Shown here piece after piece: positions 7,856-17,076 of a DNA stretch of 64,000 bases. The notes under the pieces are model-generated. The model was not told where the DNA came from and made no database searches. It worked only from the letters and a program-made list of their open reading frames with translations. Both the position numbers and the translations under genes were made by a program. Within the stretch, counting starts at the first letter, position 1. Each line of letters starts with the position of its first letter. This DNA is from Verrucomicrobiales bacterium. Its GTDB lineage: Bacteria > Verrucomicrobiota > Verrucomicrobiia > Limisphaerales > J093. Where the stretch lies: assembly GCA_024233215.1 (NCBI GenBank), contig JACKPW010000018.1, forward strand, positions 62,001-126,000, written 5' to 3'.

Positions 7856-9547
7856 CTATTTCACCACCATGTGGGTGAACGGGCTGAGGTAGGCCTGACA
7901 GGTCACCAGGATTCCCATCAGGCACGCCAGGGCGATGCTGTGAAAAAACACGTAGCGCAGGATCGAACCTTCGTGCCCGTACCAACCGGTCGCCGTGCTC
8001 GCCACGACAATGCTCTGGGCATCGATCATCTTACCCATGACGCCGCCTGCACTGTTCGCGGCCGTCATCAGCACCGGGCTCAGGCCGGTCTGTTGCGCAG
8101 TGATCTTCTGGAGGCTGCCGAAGAGGACGTTCGAGGCCGTGTCGGACCCGGTCAAAGCCACTCCGAGCCAGCCCAGCAACGTACCGAAGAACGGATACAA
8201 CACGCCGGTCTTGGCGAGAGCGAGCCCCAGCGTGGCGTCGGTGCCGGAATACTTGGTCACATTGCCGAGCGCGAGCATGCCGGCGATGGTGAGCAGGGAA
8301 TAGCGCACCCGCCAGAGGGTCCTCCCGTATACGCGGGCCAGTTCGCGGGGGGGGAAGCGCATGACGGCACCGGCCACCAACGCCGCGAGCAGGATGCCGG
8401 TGCCGGTGGCGGAGAAGACGTTGAGCTTGAACTCGGCGGCCTCAGGGGCGGCGTCGGGCGGGGCCACGGGCGGCATGCGTTGCACGACATGATGCAGGTA
8501 GGGCACGGCCACCTTCGGGGCACCGAGGTGATCCAGGGCGCCTTTGACATCCCGCAACCCCCAGCAGAGGATGAACGCGGTCAGAATCCCCCACGGCAAC
8601 CAGGCCTGGAGCAGCTGTTTCCGCGGTGGCACAAGAGGACCCGATTCCCCCGGGGGCGAAGCCGAGCGGTCGGGGGCCGGCGCAGGACTTTCGGCTCCCT
8701 TCGCATGCGATTCAGCCGGCGGTGCCCAGTCGGCCTTCGGACGCCAGAAGCAGGATAACAGCACCAGCGCCCCGATGGAGCACCCACCGGAGAGGATGTC
8801 CACCAGCCAGGGACCGTGAAAGTTCGAGATCAGGAACTGCGGGATGGCGAAAGCGGCTCCGGCGGTCAAGGCCGCCGGCCAGACCCCCCGCATGCCGCGC
8901 CAGCCGGCAAACGCGAAGACCACCCAGAAGGGCACGATCAGCGAGAAGAAGGGCAGTTGCCGGCCCACCATCATGGAGATCTCCTTCGCATCCAGCCCCG
9001 TGACCTGCGCCATCGTGGTGATCGGAATACCCAGGGAACCGAATGCGACCGGCGCGGTGTTTGCGATCAACGCCAGTCCGGAGGCATGCAGTGGTTTGAA
9101 GCCAAGTTGGATCAGGATGGCGCCGGTAATCGCCACCGGCGTGCCAAAGCCGGCCATCCCTTCAATGAACGCGCCAAACGAAAACGCGATGAGGATCACC
9201 TGCACCCGAGGGTCCGGCGCGATCTTCGCGAGGCTGTCGCGCAACGTCGCGAAGTGGCCCCGCTCCACCGTGAGCTGGTAGAGGAAGATGATGTTCAGGA
9301 TGATCCAGCCGATGGGGAACACACCGAACGCCGCCCCATACAGCGTCGTGGCCCCGGCGGTGATCACCGGCATGCGGTACACGAACACCGCAATCCCAAG
9401 AGCAACCGCCAGCCCCATCAGCGCGGCAAGGTGAATACGGATGCGCAGGAAGGCGATGGAGGTGAGCAGGACCACCACCGGTAACGCCGCGACCAGCGTC
9501 GAGAGCAACGCGTTGCCCAGCGGGTCGTAATGTTGTGCCCAGTTCAC
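7856..9547 (-). CDS. lctP: L-lactate permease (LctP/LldP family)
   Basis: This is a 563-residue integral membrane protein of the lactate permease family, which moves L-lactate (also D-lactate or glycolate) with protons. Recognisable blocks are WAQHYDPLGNALLSTLVAA at the N-terminus, GFGTPVAITGAILIQLGF in the first half, and GSDTASNVLFGSLQ and SAGGVMGKMIDAQSIVVA near the C-terminus. Length is close to the 551 residues of E. coli LldP. The GTG at 9547 was chosen because it aligns with the family N-terminus (E. coli begins MNLWQQNYDP); a TTG at 9601 in the same frame would add 18 residues. It lies between an alpha-L-rhamnosidase and an alpha-galactosidase gene on one strand. Some rhamnose pathways yield L-lactate, so a role in handling that product is a reasonable inference. 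Confidence 0.93.
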   Translation of the reverse strand: MNWAQHYDPLGNALLSTLVAALPVVVLLTSIAFLRIRIHLAALMGLAVALGIAVFVYRMPVITAGATTLYGAAFGVFPIGWIILNIIFLYQLTVERGHFATLRDSLAKIAPDPRVQVILIAFSFGAFIEGMAGFGTPVAITGAILIQLGFKPLHASGLALIANTAPVAFGSLGIPITTMAQVTGLDAKEISMMVGRQLPFFSLIVPFWVVFAFAGWRGMRGVWPAALTAGAAFAIPQFLISNFHGPWLVDILSGGCSIGALVLLSCFWRPKADWAPPAESHAKGAESPAPAPDRSASPPGESGPLVPPRKQLLQAWLPWGILTAFILCWGLRDVKGALDHLGAPKVAVPYLHHVVQRMPPVAPPDAAPEAAEFKLNVFSATGTGILLAALVAGAVMRFPPRELARVYGRTLWRVRYSLLTIAGMLALGNVTKYSGTDATLGLALAKTGVLYPFFGTLLGWLGVALTGSDTASNVLFGSLQKITAQQTGLSPVLMTAANSAGGVMGKMIDAQSIVVASTATGWYGHEGSILRYVFFHSIALACLMGILVTCQAYLSPFTHMVVK

Positions 9548-9663
9548 CGGTGATTGTCGCGCAGAGGAAAACCACAGATCGCCCGGAGCGTCCAGCACCA
9601 ACGCCGCCCCGTAGTGGCGAACACCGGTTCGTCGCTACGAAAGGATCAAGTGGGTCCTGCACG

Positions 9664-12600
9664 TCAAAGCCGGATCCGCTTTCTCACCTGTAACTGCGCG
9701 GGCCCCAGCAGGCCGGACTCCGCCAGCGGATCGTCCTTCTTCCAGAGCCGCCAACTGGTAAAGGTGAGCCGTCCGGTCGGACTCGGTTTGCCTTCCTCCA
9801 CCCACCCTGGCCAAGACTTGAGCGTGCCGTTGGGGTTGCGATCGCTGTCCTCCGGCAACAGCTCGTCGCCGATCATGCGGTTGATCCACAGGTTGACCAC
9901 CCGCACCTCCAGCGTGTTTTCGCCGGGTTTGAGTGCCGTGGTCACATCGACCCGGAACGGGGGCTTCCACAGGATTCCCAGATCCCGGTTGTTCACCCGC
10001 ACTTCGGCCATCACGGCCACCTTGCCCAGGTCCAGTTCGACTGTTCCTGAATCCGGGTTCGGGACGGCCGACTCCTCCAGGTTGAAGGTCGTGCGATAAT
10101 CCACGGTGCCGGAATAGTGGCGAATGCCGTCTTCAGGCCGCTTGGACCAGTCCACCAGGCGGTTGAAAGTCACCTCGTCCGGACCACCCCAGCGGGGGTC
10201 GAAGTGGACCTCCCACGGACCGGACAGTGTGATCGGGGAGGGAACGGAGTCCACCGGAACCCGGCGCAACCGGCCTGATGCCGCACGGATTTCATAGTCC
10301 CCGGGTTCCTCCGCCTCCAGCCATCGTCGGCCTTCGGCGTCGGCGCGGATCTGCACCGGCATGCTCGGGGGTTGTGCGGCCTCCCGGAAATCCACGGTCT
10401 GCGGATCGGTGCCGCTGAGCTGGAGGGATGTGCCGTCGACGGTGTAATCCACCTCGAGCGTCTTCACGATGCCAAAGGCCGGATCATCCCCGGCGGCCAT
10501 GCGCGCCACTTGGATGCTGAATTCGCCGCCATCCAGGACCCGCTGCAGTTTTTCCCGAACGTCCCGGGTCCGCGCAGGATCGTCGAGCACGCCGTAGCGG
10601 GCCTTCTGCACGGTGATCGTGGGAATCGGTTCCGGAGTCGTGGAGAGCAGGGCCTTGCCCTCACGACCGACCGACACAATCGGATCGTCGGTCGCCGCCG
10701 GCTTGCGGAACACCACGAACACCGATCCGCTCGGACCGAGCGTCAGCGCCACCCGGGTCACCCCGTCCGCCGCCTCATAAACGCCGGCGCGCTCGATGCG
10801 GCCGGTTTCGGGCCACCAGAGTTCGGGGACTTTGCCGGTAACTCGAAACGCGCAGGCCGTTGTGGCTTCAAAGGCCGTTCCGTTGGCAACGAAATAGATG
10901 TCCGTGCCGCCGTCCTTCCGATGGATGAAGCGCCAGGGTCGGCCGCACACGAAGTCGGCCGGCACCTGGTCCTGCTGCAGCACCGTCTCCGGCGCCAACC
11001 CCCAGACCACGCGCCCCTGGCCGAAACGGCGGCTCTTCACCTGTTGCCCGTCACAGTCCCCCCAGAGTTCGCCGCCCAGTCGCTGCACTTCCTCATCACA
11101 CTCCGGGTAATCGCTCAGGCTTGGCGATTTCAGGGGACGCGGCCCCACGATCGTCGCCCCGGCGTCGACCAGTCCCTTCAGTTTGCGGAGCAGGACTGGC
11201 GTCATGGTGCGGGAATCGGACAGCGCAATCAGGCGGTAGCTCATCCCATCCGGAAGCACGATGCGCCCGTTGCGAACCGACATGCGGGTGAGCACCGCGT
11301 CGTCGGTGCATTCATCCCAGTCGTAACCGGCGCGACGATAATGACCCAAACCCTGCGGCGGAGCCTCGGCCTGCAGATGGCAGATGTCGGCCACGAAGAG
11401 TCCCTGTCGCAGCAGAAACTGGCAACGCGCGAGGTACTCGTGCCACGGGCGGCTCTGTTCCCACCAGGTCTGGGTGCGCTCATAATGCTGGCCCCAGGGT
11501 CCCATGGTCATCCCGGGGCGGTAGTCCGTCCACGGTTGCAGCGCGTAGCGATGGAAGACGAACCGGTTGATGCCCTCGCAAAACGCGCGGTCGCCGAGTG
11601 CCTTCAACAGGGCCGGGTGTTCCCGCCACCGTTCCTGGTCACCCGAGGTGAAGGCTTCCGCGCCGATGATGCGTTTGCCGTACACATGCCCGGCGGACGC
11701 CATGCCGCGGCAGGTTTCCATTGCTCCCCCACCGGGCGTCCAAAATTCACCCATTGGCTCGTCCGCCCGGCCGCCGTACGGGATGCTGTCACAGGGGCCG
11801 CCGTAGGCTTCGCAGGTAAACCGCATCCCGCTGGCGTTCGCCAGCCGGTGGAAGTGCCCGGCATAGTTCTCGATCACCAGCTCGGAAATGGTCCGGCGCA
11901 GGTCCCAGAGGAACCGTTCCGAGATCTCCAGGCTGCCCACCACCCGCCCCGTAAAGACCGGCAAAAAGGGGGGCAGGTCGTAGCCCCGACGCCGGCGGAA
12001 TTCCTCCTTCATCGTCGGGGTCCAGTTCTGGGAACCGTTTTCCCAACTGTCGATGTGGGTCGCCACCAGGCCCGCCGACCCTGGTCGCGACGACACGCCC
12101 GTGTCGCCCGCGAGCTTCGCCATCATGCCGGCGAAGTTCGCCTCGATTCCCGCCCGGCTGAGCTTGTCGCATTCCAGCCCACGGCCGGTCTTGGGGGCAG
12201 GCGCGTTTTCCACCCCGGTGCAGGTATGCCCCAGGCGCAGGACGGTCCACTCACCTTCCGGCACCTCCCACTCCAGACCCCCGTCGGCGTTGAGACGCGC
12301 GGTAAGGTTGGTGACGAGCCCCGGGAGTATGACCGATGCCGTCGTCAACTCGGACTGGCCGGGCTTCGGCAGGTCACGTCCTTGATAAGCCGCCTTGGAT
12401 TCGAAGCCCGGAAGGCGAAATCCGTCCACCGCGGGAAAGGCCTGCACGGCGATGTCGCGGTAGAACCCTGACCGCCTCCGCGGTTGGGGAAGGATGCCCT
12501 GGAAGCGGCGGGGGCCGACAACATTGGTTTCCGCCCACGTAACCTCCTGCATGGCCTGCGCCGGCTCGATCCAGGGTCCCCCGCTTCCGTTCCAACCCGC

Positions 12601-12954
12601 ATCGTCGTTCATGTTGATCTCAAGCCCCAACCGGGTGGCCTCGGCGTGAACGTGGTGGAACAGGGCCCGCCAGGTTTCCCCCATGAAATCCGCGGGACCG
12701 GCGGGGGCGCCCTGATCCACCTCCATGATGAGCGCCCCGCCAATGCCGACGCGCTTCATCGCCTCGAGGTCGGCCGTGATGCCGTTGCTGGAGATGTTGC
12801 CTTCGAGCCAGAACCAGTAAACCCACGGCCGGGCCGTATCGGGGGGGCTGCGGAAGCCCGGTTCAAGGAGAGAAGCGGCGGTGGCGATCGGAACCGCTCC
12901 GCCGCAGAGCCACGCGGTGAGCATGCCGCAATGAATGGCGATGGGTATCTTCAT
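9664..12954 (-). CDS. GH106-type alpha-L-rhamnosidase
   Basis: The product has 1096 residues and a signal peptide ending near PIATAAS. The N-terminal catalytic region begins PPDTARPWVYWFWLEGNISS and continues GITADLEAMKRVGIGGALI, then EINMNDDAGWNGSGGPWI, the signature of the glycoside hydrolase 106 family, whose members cut terminal alpha-L-rhamnose from pectins and other plant or algal glycans. The middle contains the helix-rich EFRRRRGYDLPPFLPVFTG and FTCEAYGGPCDSIPYGG. The C-terminal 200 residues (SGTVDYRTTFNLEE, VNNRDLGILWKPPFRVDVT, NLWINRMIGD) form a beta-sandwich like the sugar-binding domain of GH2 enzymes. It is the first gene of the minus-strand run; 116 nt separate it from the lactate permease. 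Length and domain order are typical for GH106. Confidence 0.88.
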   Translation of the reverse strand: MKIPIAIHCGMLTAWLCGGAVPIATAASLLEPGFRSPPDTARPWVYWFWLEGNISSNGITADLEAMKRVGIGGALIMEVDQGAPAGPADFMGETWRALFHHVHAEATRLGLEINMNDDAGWNGSGGPWIEPAQAMQEVTWAETNVVGPRRFQGILPQPRRRSGFYRDIAVQAFPAVDGFRLPGFESKAAYQGRDLPKPGQSELTTASVILPGLVTNLTARLNADGGLEWEVPEGEWTVLRLGHTCTGVENAPAPKTGRGLECDKLSRAGIEANFAGMMAKLAGDTGVSSRPGSAGLVATHIDSWENGSQNWTPTMKEEFRRRRGYDLPPFLPVFTGRVVGSLEISERFLWDLRRTISELVIENYAGHFHRLANASGMRFTCEAYGGPCDSIPYGGRADEPMGEFWTPGGGAMETCRGMASAGHVYGKRIIGAEAFTSGDQERWREHPALLKALGDRAFCEGINRFVFHRYALQPWTDYRPGMTMGPWGQHYERTQTWWEQSRPWHEYLARCQFLLRQGLFVADICHLQAEAPPQGLGHYRRAGYDWDECTDDAVLTRMSVRNGRIVLPDGMSYRLIALSDSRTMTPVLLRKLKGLVDAGATIVGPRPLKSPSLSDYPECDEEVQRLGGELWGDCDGQQVKSRRFGQGRVVWGLAPETVLQQDQVPADFVCGRPWRFIHRKDGGTDIYFVANGTAFEATTACAFRVTGKVPELWWPETGRIERAGVYEAADGVTRVALTLGPSGSVFVVFRKPAATDDPIVSVGREGKALLSTTPEPIPTITVQKARYGVLDDPARTRDVREKLQRVLDGGEFSIQVARMAAGDDPAFGIVKTLEVDYTVDGTSLQLSGTDPQTVDFREAAQPPSMPVQIRADAEGRRWLEAEEPGDYEIRAASGRLRRVPVDSVPSPITLSGPWEVHFDPRWGGPDEVTFNRLVDWSKRPEDGIRHYSGTVDYRTTFNLEESAVPNPDSGTVELDLGKVAVMAEVRVNNRDLGILWKPPFRVDVTTALKPGENTLEVRVVNLWINRMIGDELLPEDSDRNPNGTLKSWPGWVEEGKPSPTGRLTFTSWRLWKKDDPLAESGLLGPAQLQVRKRIRL

Positions 12955-13093
12955 GGGAGATCACGAATGGGGTCACATCGGTGAGGGCATCCGACCACTT
13001 TCCGGACTTTCCCGCAAGTGGTTCTGCACAGGAAGGGGATGCGGGGAGTGAACCGGAAGGCAGCACCGAGCCGGGCGCACTATTGACCGAACC

Positions 13094-13118
13094 CGTGCCG
13101 TTGACTACCAACGGCACG
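13094..13118 (+). promoter_or_regulatory. Perfect 10-bp inverted repeat ending 4 nt before a start codon
   Basis: The arms cgtgccgttg (13094-13103) and caacggcacg (13109-13118) are exact reverse complements around a 5-nt loop. The ATG of the TolB-like gene is at 13123. In mRNA this would be a stable hairpin covering the place where a ribosome-binding site should be, and no Shine-Dalgarno is visible. In DNA it could instead be an operator for a dimeric repressor. The structure is seen; either role is inference. Confidence 0.5.
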
Positions 13119-13122
13119 TCGC

Positions 13123-14277
13123 ATGGGATCAAGCATCGCCTATCTTGCACAGGGCCGGATCTGGATCAAACCGGAGGAGGCTGCCGCGCGTCTGCTGGAA
13201 AGCCCGTATGCCAACGGCGTGCATGAACGGGCCGCCCGTTCGCACCAGCGACACGCCTGGAAATCGCAAGGAAACGGCTTCCTGTCCGGCGGCACCCTTT
13301 GGGGCCAGAATCCGACCGTCGGCCCCCAGCCGGTCCTGTTCACCAGCCTGTCCCCCGGCACCACCTCCGGCGGACTGGTCTATTCGCTGGCGAGCGGTCC
13401 CCTTTGCGCCCTGTGTGAGTCAGCCGATCTGGCCACCGACGAACGGCGGGTGTGGAACGACAACCGGGTGCGCGCTCAATACGTCCATGCCTGTCCCGCG
13501 ACCGGCAACCTCGCCTGCAGTGTCCATCACGAGAACGGCACGGCAGCGATTGGGGTCATGCTCAAGGACCGGCCGGGATTCAGCGAGGTCACGGAAGGCG
13601 ATTCCGTGGACACCGCGCCCCACTGGGTTCCCGGCGACGACCGGCGGATCGTCTTCCAATCCGCGGGCGTGGGACGCAACCGTGACGGTCAGGCCGTGGC
13701 CCTCGGGCCGTTCAGCATCCAGTTGGTCGACATCGACACGGGACACATGGAGACCCTCGTTGAGGATCCCACGCTCGATTGTCTCGCCCCCCAAATCCTG
13801 GGCGACGGCACGCTGTATTACATCCGCCGCCCCTACAATGAGCACGCCCGCGTCAAACCGCTGCGGGCGCTGAAAGACACGTTGTTGTTTCCGTTCCGAC
13901 TGCTCTACGCCGTGTTTCAGTTCTTCAACTCGTTCTCGATGATGTTCACCGGCCGGAAGCTGAGCACGCCCGCCGGCACCCCACACCGCGAGCTGGAACT
14001 GAAGCGCATGATGATCTGGGGCAACTTGATCGAGGCGCAGAGGGACCCGGGCGAGGATGAGGGGATCGGGCTCGTGCCCGGCTCGTGGCAATTGGTGCGC
14101 CGATCTCCCGAGAGCACCGAGGAGGTGCTCGCGAAGGGGGTTCTGGCCTACGATGTGGGCGACGACGGAACCATCGCTTACACCAACGGGAATGCCATCT
14201 TCCTCCGCCGCGCCGACACCCCCGGCAAGCGGATTCACACGGCGCCCATGATCGAACAGGTCGTACTGCTCCGGTGA
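13123..14277 (+). CDS. TolB/PD40-like beta-propeller protein of unknown function
   Basis: The 384-residue protein starts MGSSIAYLAQGRIWIK and has no signal peptide. It shows repeated propeller strands: TAPHWVPGDDRRIVFQSAG, SIQLVDIDTGHMETLVEDP, LAPQILGDGTLYYIRRPY and LAYDVGDDGTIAYTNGNAIF. These are the pattern of PD40/TolB-like blades, which usually serve as protein or ligand binding scaffolds. A hydrophobic, Phe-rich stretch (LLFPFRLLYAVFQFFNSF, about residues 253-270) interrupts the propeller and may touch a membrane. It is divergent from the GH106 gene and has a hairpin directly before its ATG. Nothing in it assigns an enzyme activity or partner. Confidence 0.7.
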   Translation: MGSSIAYLAQGRIWIKPEEAAARLLESPYANGVHERAARSHQRHAWKSQGNGFLSGGTLWGQNPTVGPQPVLFTSLSPGTTSGGLVYSLASGPLCALCESADLATDERRVWNDNRVRAQYVHACPATGNLACSVHHENGTAAIGVMLKDRPGFSEVTEGDSVDTAPHWVPGDDRRIVFQSAGVGRNRDGQAVALGPFSIQLVDIDTGHMETLVEDPTLDCLAPQILGDGTLYYIRRPYNEHARVKPLRALKDTLLFPFRLLYAVFQFFNSFSMMFTGRKLSTPAGTPHRELELKRMMIWGNLIEAQRDPGEDEGIGLVPGSWQLVRRSPESTEEVLAKGVLAYDVGDDGTIAYTNGNAIFLRRADTPGKRIHTAPMIEQVVLLR

Positions 14278-14324
14278 AGCCGGACGACGCCTGACGCAAC
14301 CGATGGAACGATGAGCCTTCGGTC

Positions 14325-16262
14325 TCAGCGCGTGGGTCGATCCGGGATCCCCCCGCCGGCGAAGCACCGGGCCAGGAAATCCGCCATTGGACCGTCATAC
14401 GTCCCCCGTTTCAGTTTCGACCAGGTCCGTTGATCGCCGGTGCTGTAGTAGAGCAGGGTCCTTCCCCGGAACTCCACGAGGTCCGGATCGGACGCGTTGA
14501 TGCCGTCATGTTCACCCGGCGTCAGAATGGGATTGGCCGGGCTGAGTTCCCATGAGACCAGGTCTTTCGAGCGAGCAAGATAGGTTTCGAAATACCAGCG
14601 CGGCGTGCGGTGCTCCAGATAGAGCAGGTAGAACCAGCCGTCGACGTAGCGCAGGCAGGGGCATGCCGCGTATCGGTCCGTACCGAAGACAGCGTCGGGC
14701 AACGTGGTCCAACTCTCCAGATCCGGGGAGGTGGCGAACTTGATCGTGAATGCCGGGTAACGGGAGTCGTTCGATTCGTACGCCATCACGAACCGGTCGC
14801 CGGCCGCGCAGACGGAACTGTTGAACAAATGCTCGCTCTCCTGTTTCACCGCCACCTGCTGCTCCCAATGCCGCAGGTCCGTTGACTTGAACTCCGTGAC
14901 GTCGCTCCAGCCGTCGGGCTCGAACCGCGAGGCAAACACATACAGTGCTCCCTCATGGGCCAGCACCGAGGCCAGGGAGTAACCCTCGGCAAACCGTGCC
15001 AGTTCCCGGCCGGTTTCGACGTCCTCCAGCATCAGGTGATAATCCGCGCTGGCGCCGCCGCTGGCCGGCCGCAGGCATCGCATCAGGCGCAACCGATCCT
15101 GCCAGACGACCGGTGCCACTTCGCAAATGTCGCCCAGATCGGGTTGATCGATGGTAAGCGGCACCGGTCGGGGCGGTGGTTCCGGCGGGAGCAGCGTTTG
15201 AAAAGCCTCGGCAGGCCAGTGCCCAAGCCGAAGCATTCCCGCCGGGACGTCCTGCTGAAATTGCACATAAGCCTCGACATCGCCGCGGGTCGTGTAGCTC
15301 ACGTCCCCTTTTCCAGCCCCGAAGATCTTGCACCCCATCAGCGTGCAGTCCTCCAGGTCCACGTGGAGAAAACGGCCCTCGATGGTGCTGTAGATGACGC
15401 CGGTACCCGGTTTCCCCTGGGGTTGAGAGAAGTTGAGACTGATCAACCGGCAACCCTTCAGCCGGACCCGGGTGAATCCACTGTATCCGGGATTGCCCGC
15501 CTGCAACGCGTTGTCCGGGCCGACCAACGAACAGTCCTCGAACACGACATCGGCATGGCCCGGCATGGCCTCATGCTCGGCCCGGACATAGGCCCCGGCG
15601 GCATCGCCCCACCAGTCGAGGCACCAGAGCTGGCAGCGACGGAAGACGCTGGGTTCCTCCGGGCGCGAAAGGACGTTGGCCACGCCCCCGCCAAAAGCGC
15701 GCCCGATACTCGTGCAGTCCTCGACGATCACTGTGAACGGTTCGGCCCGGTCCACCAGATCGAAGAACAGGCCGCCATCGCCGCCGCTGACGTAAAGCCG
15801 CCGGAGCTTCCAGCGATCCCACCCGATGGCCGAGAAGGTCTCCGCCGTGTGCTCCTGCGACCAGCCCTTCTTGTAGGCGCGAATGGGCCCCCACCAATCG
15901 TAGCTCTTGAAACCGCGGTCCGGATCGCCGGAGTCGATGACCACCCGGCCGGTCGTGCCCGATCCCAGCTTGCCATCAACGTCCCCGACCAATTCGTTAT
16001 AGGCGCCGGCCGCACCGCGCTGGGCGGGATACAGGTTCGCCTCCATGTAGGTGTCCGGCCGAATGACGATCCGGTGTCCACCCCGATCGTCCGACACCGC
16101 GTTGAGCGCCCCCTGCAGGGTCCGGTACGCATGTCCCCAGGAGGACCCATTCGTATCATCACCCAGCTTCGACACGTAAAGGGTGGCGCCCGCCTTCGCC
16201 TGAAGCTGGCAGGCAAGCAAAATTACGCCCCACACCAAGGGGACCGTTCTGGTTTTCGTCAT
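14325..16262 (-). CDS. Beta-helix / GH43-like propeller fusion protein, secreted
   Basis: The 645-residue product has a signal peptide (MTKTRTVPLVWGVILLACQL). Residues of about 25-330 look like a right-handed parallel beta-helix of the pectin-lyase type: ATLYVSKLGDDTNGSSWGHA, YRTLQGALNAVSDD, IVIRPDTYMEANLYPAQ, then repeated short strands such as VIVEDCTSIG, VVFEDCSLVG and VRLKGCRLIS. From about residue 370 to the end it is a five-bladed glycosidase-like propeller: SDVTEFKSTDLRHWEQQV, TIKFATSPDLESWTTL and YLARSKDLVSWEL. The ATG at 16262 begins a clean signal peptide; a start at 16469 would overlap the zinc-ribbon gene. It is probably a secreted glycan-active or glycan-binding protein; which half is catalytic is unknown. 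Confidence 0.75.
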   Translation of the reverse strand: MTKTRTVPLVWGVILLACQLQAKAGATLYVSKLGDDTNGSSWGHAYRTLQGALNAVSDDRGGHRIVIRPDTYMEANLYPAQRGAAGAYNELVGDVDGKLGSGTTGRVVIDSGDPDRGFKSYDWWGPIRAYKKGWSQEHTAETFSAIGWDRWKLRRLYVSGGDGGLFFDLVDRAEPFTVIVEDCTSIGRAFGGGVANVLSRPEEPSVFRRCQLWCLDWWGDAAGAYVRAEHEAMPGHADVVFEDCSLVGPDNALQAGNPGYSGFTRVRLKGCRLISLNFSQPQGKPGTGVIYSTIEGRFLHVDLEDCTLMGCKIFGAGKGDVSYTTRGDVEAYVQFQQDVPAGMLRLGHWPAEAFQTLLPPEPPPRPVPLTIDQPDLGDICEVAPVVWQDRLRLMRCLRPASGGASADYHLMLEDVETGRELARFAEGYSLASVLAHEGALYVFASRFEPDGWSDVTEFKSTDLRHWEQQVAVKQESEHLFNSSVCAAGDRFVMAYESNDSRYPAFTIKFATSPDLESWTTLPDAVFGTDRYAACPCLRYVDGWFYLLYLEHRTPRWYFETYLARSKDLVSWELSPANPILTPGEHDGINASDPDLVEFRGRTLLYYSTGDQRTWSKLKRGTYDGPMADFLARCFAGGGIPDRPTR

Positions 16263-16407
16263 TGGACAGGAGTGGTTACCGATTCGGCACAATCCTCCCT
16301 GATACGCCGGGGCCCGTCGATCCGTAACCGCAAGGAGGGTTGGTCCGTGCCGGGACGGCGACAAGGTCGGCGCAAATGGTCCCATCGATGGGGGCGGGAT
16401 GCGGGAG

Positions 16408-16824
16408 TCAGGCCACGGGGGACAGATCCCGGACCTCGACCTGGATTCCGCCGATGAACCTCGCGGCAAAGTTGTACACCGCGGCGGCGATAAGGCCCAT
16501 AATGAAGCCGAGGAGTCCGTAGATCACGGCGAAAGCCACGAGGATTGCGCCGCTGCCAAGGAGCCCCGGAACACCGGCGCCTCCACCGATGAGAAGCGCG
16601 ATCAATACCATGGGAACGAAGATCATCAACGAGAGGAACGCATGCGTCAGCCCAACGATGAGGCCCAGGCGCAGCGGCGCGATGTGAATCAGTTCCCGCC
16701 ATCTAGTGTGCGACTTCCCCGGTTCCTGGGGTATGGACTCGACCGGCTGCAAGGCGAATCCATCAAGGTCGCAGGTGGACGCTTCGTCGGGATGTTCCTT
16801 CCCGCAGTAGGGACATATCTTCAT
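16408..16824 (-). CDS. Zinc-ribbon membrane protein of unknown function
   Basis: This 138-residue protein begins MKICPYCGKEHPDEASTCDL, a zinc ribbon with the pairs CPYC and one later Cys. About residue 50 onward there are two to three membrane segments: LRLGLIVGLTHAFLSLMIFV, MVLIALLIGGGAGVPGLLG and AILVAFAVIYGLLGFIMGLI. The C-terminal YNFAARFIGGIQVEV resembles a tail found in several short bacterial membrane proteins (DUF3566-like), a comparison made from memory. It is 145 nt upstream of the beta-helix gene on the same strand. No function can be assigned. Confidence 0.75.
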   Translation of the reverse strand: MKICPYCGKEHPDEASTCDLDGFALQPVESIPQEPGKSHTRWRELIHIAPLRLGLIVGLTHAFLSLMIFVPMVLIALLIGGGAGVPGLLGSGAILVAFAVIYGLLGFIMGLIAAAVYNFAARFIGGIQVEVRDLSPVA

Positions 16825-16955
16825 GGAAACCCTGGCCCCCCGGTGTCACTTGTTCCCCAGGCCCTCAGGCACGAGGGGCGGGGAAAAGGAGGACCGGGAT
16901 GCACGCGCGGATTTTGGATATCCGTGACCGGGGTGTCAACGCCGGCGCGGCGCGA

Positions 16956-17026
16956 GGTCAGTCCCGAGTATCATGCCATTCCGCCACTAGGTCGGCCTGG
17001 CCAGTGCATGATACTCGGGACTGACC
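16956..17026. repeat. REP-like palindrome with 21-bp perfect arms
   Basis: The arm at 16956-16976 (begins ggtcagtccc, ends tatcatgc) is the exact reverse complement of 17006-17026 (begins gcatgatact, ends gggactgacc), around a 29-nt spacer. It sits 50 bp before the sulfatase start. The right arm is not followed by a T run, so it is not a simple terminator on the plus strand. Such isolated imperfect-to-perfect palindromes are typical of REP elements mobilised by REP-associated tyrosine transposases; no such transposase gene is in the window. Confidence 0.7.
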
Positions 17027-17076
17027 CCCGGGGCTTTGTGCTCGTCCGTCCGCCGGGCTTGGCGGAGACTGGGCGG

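Noticed and set aside
10372..12471. A long open frame on the plus strand opposite the GH106 gene
   Set aside because: It is a mirror frame caused by high third-position GC in the real gene; its translation has no domain pattern. Similar mirror frames opposite 5302-7821, 36028-38934, 38931-40889 and 46894-50211 were dismissed for the same reason.
16399..17076. A longer sulfatase starting upstream of 17077
   Set aside because: The upstream part of the frame crosses the zinc-ribbon gene and the palindrome, and the signal peptide begins exactly at 17077.
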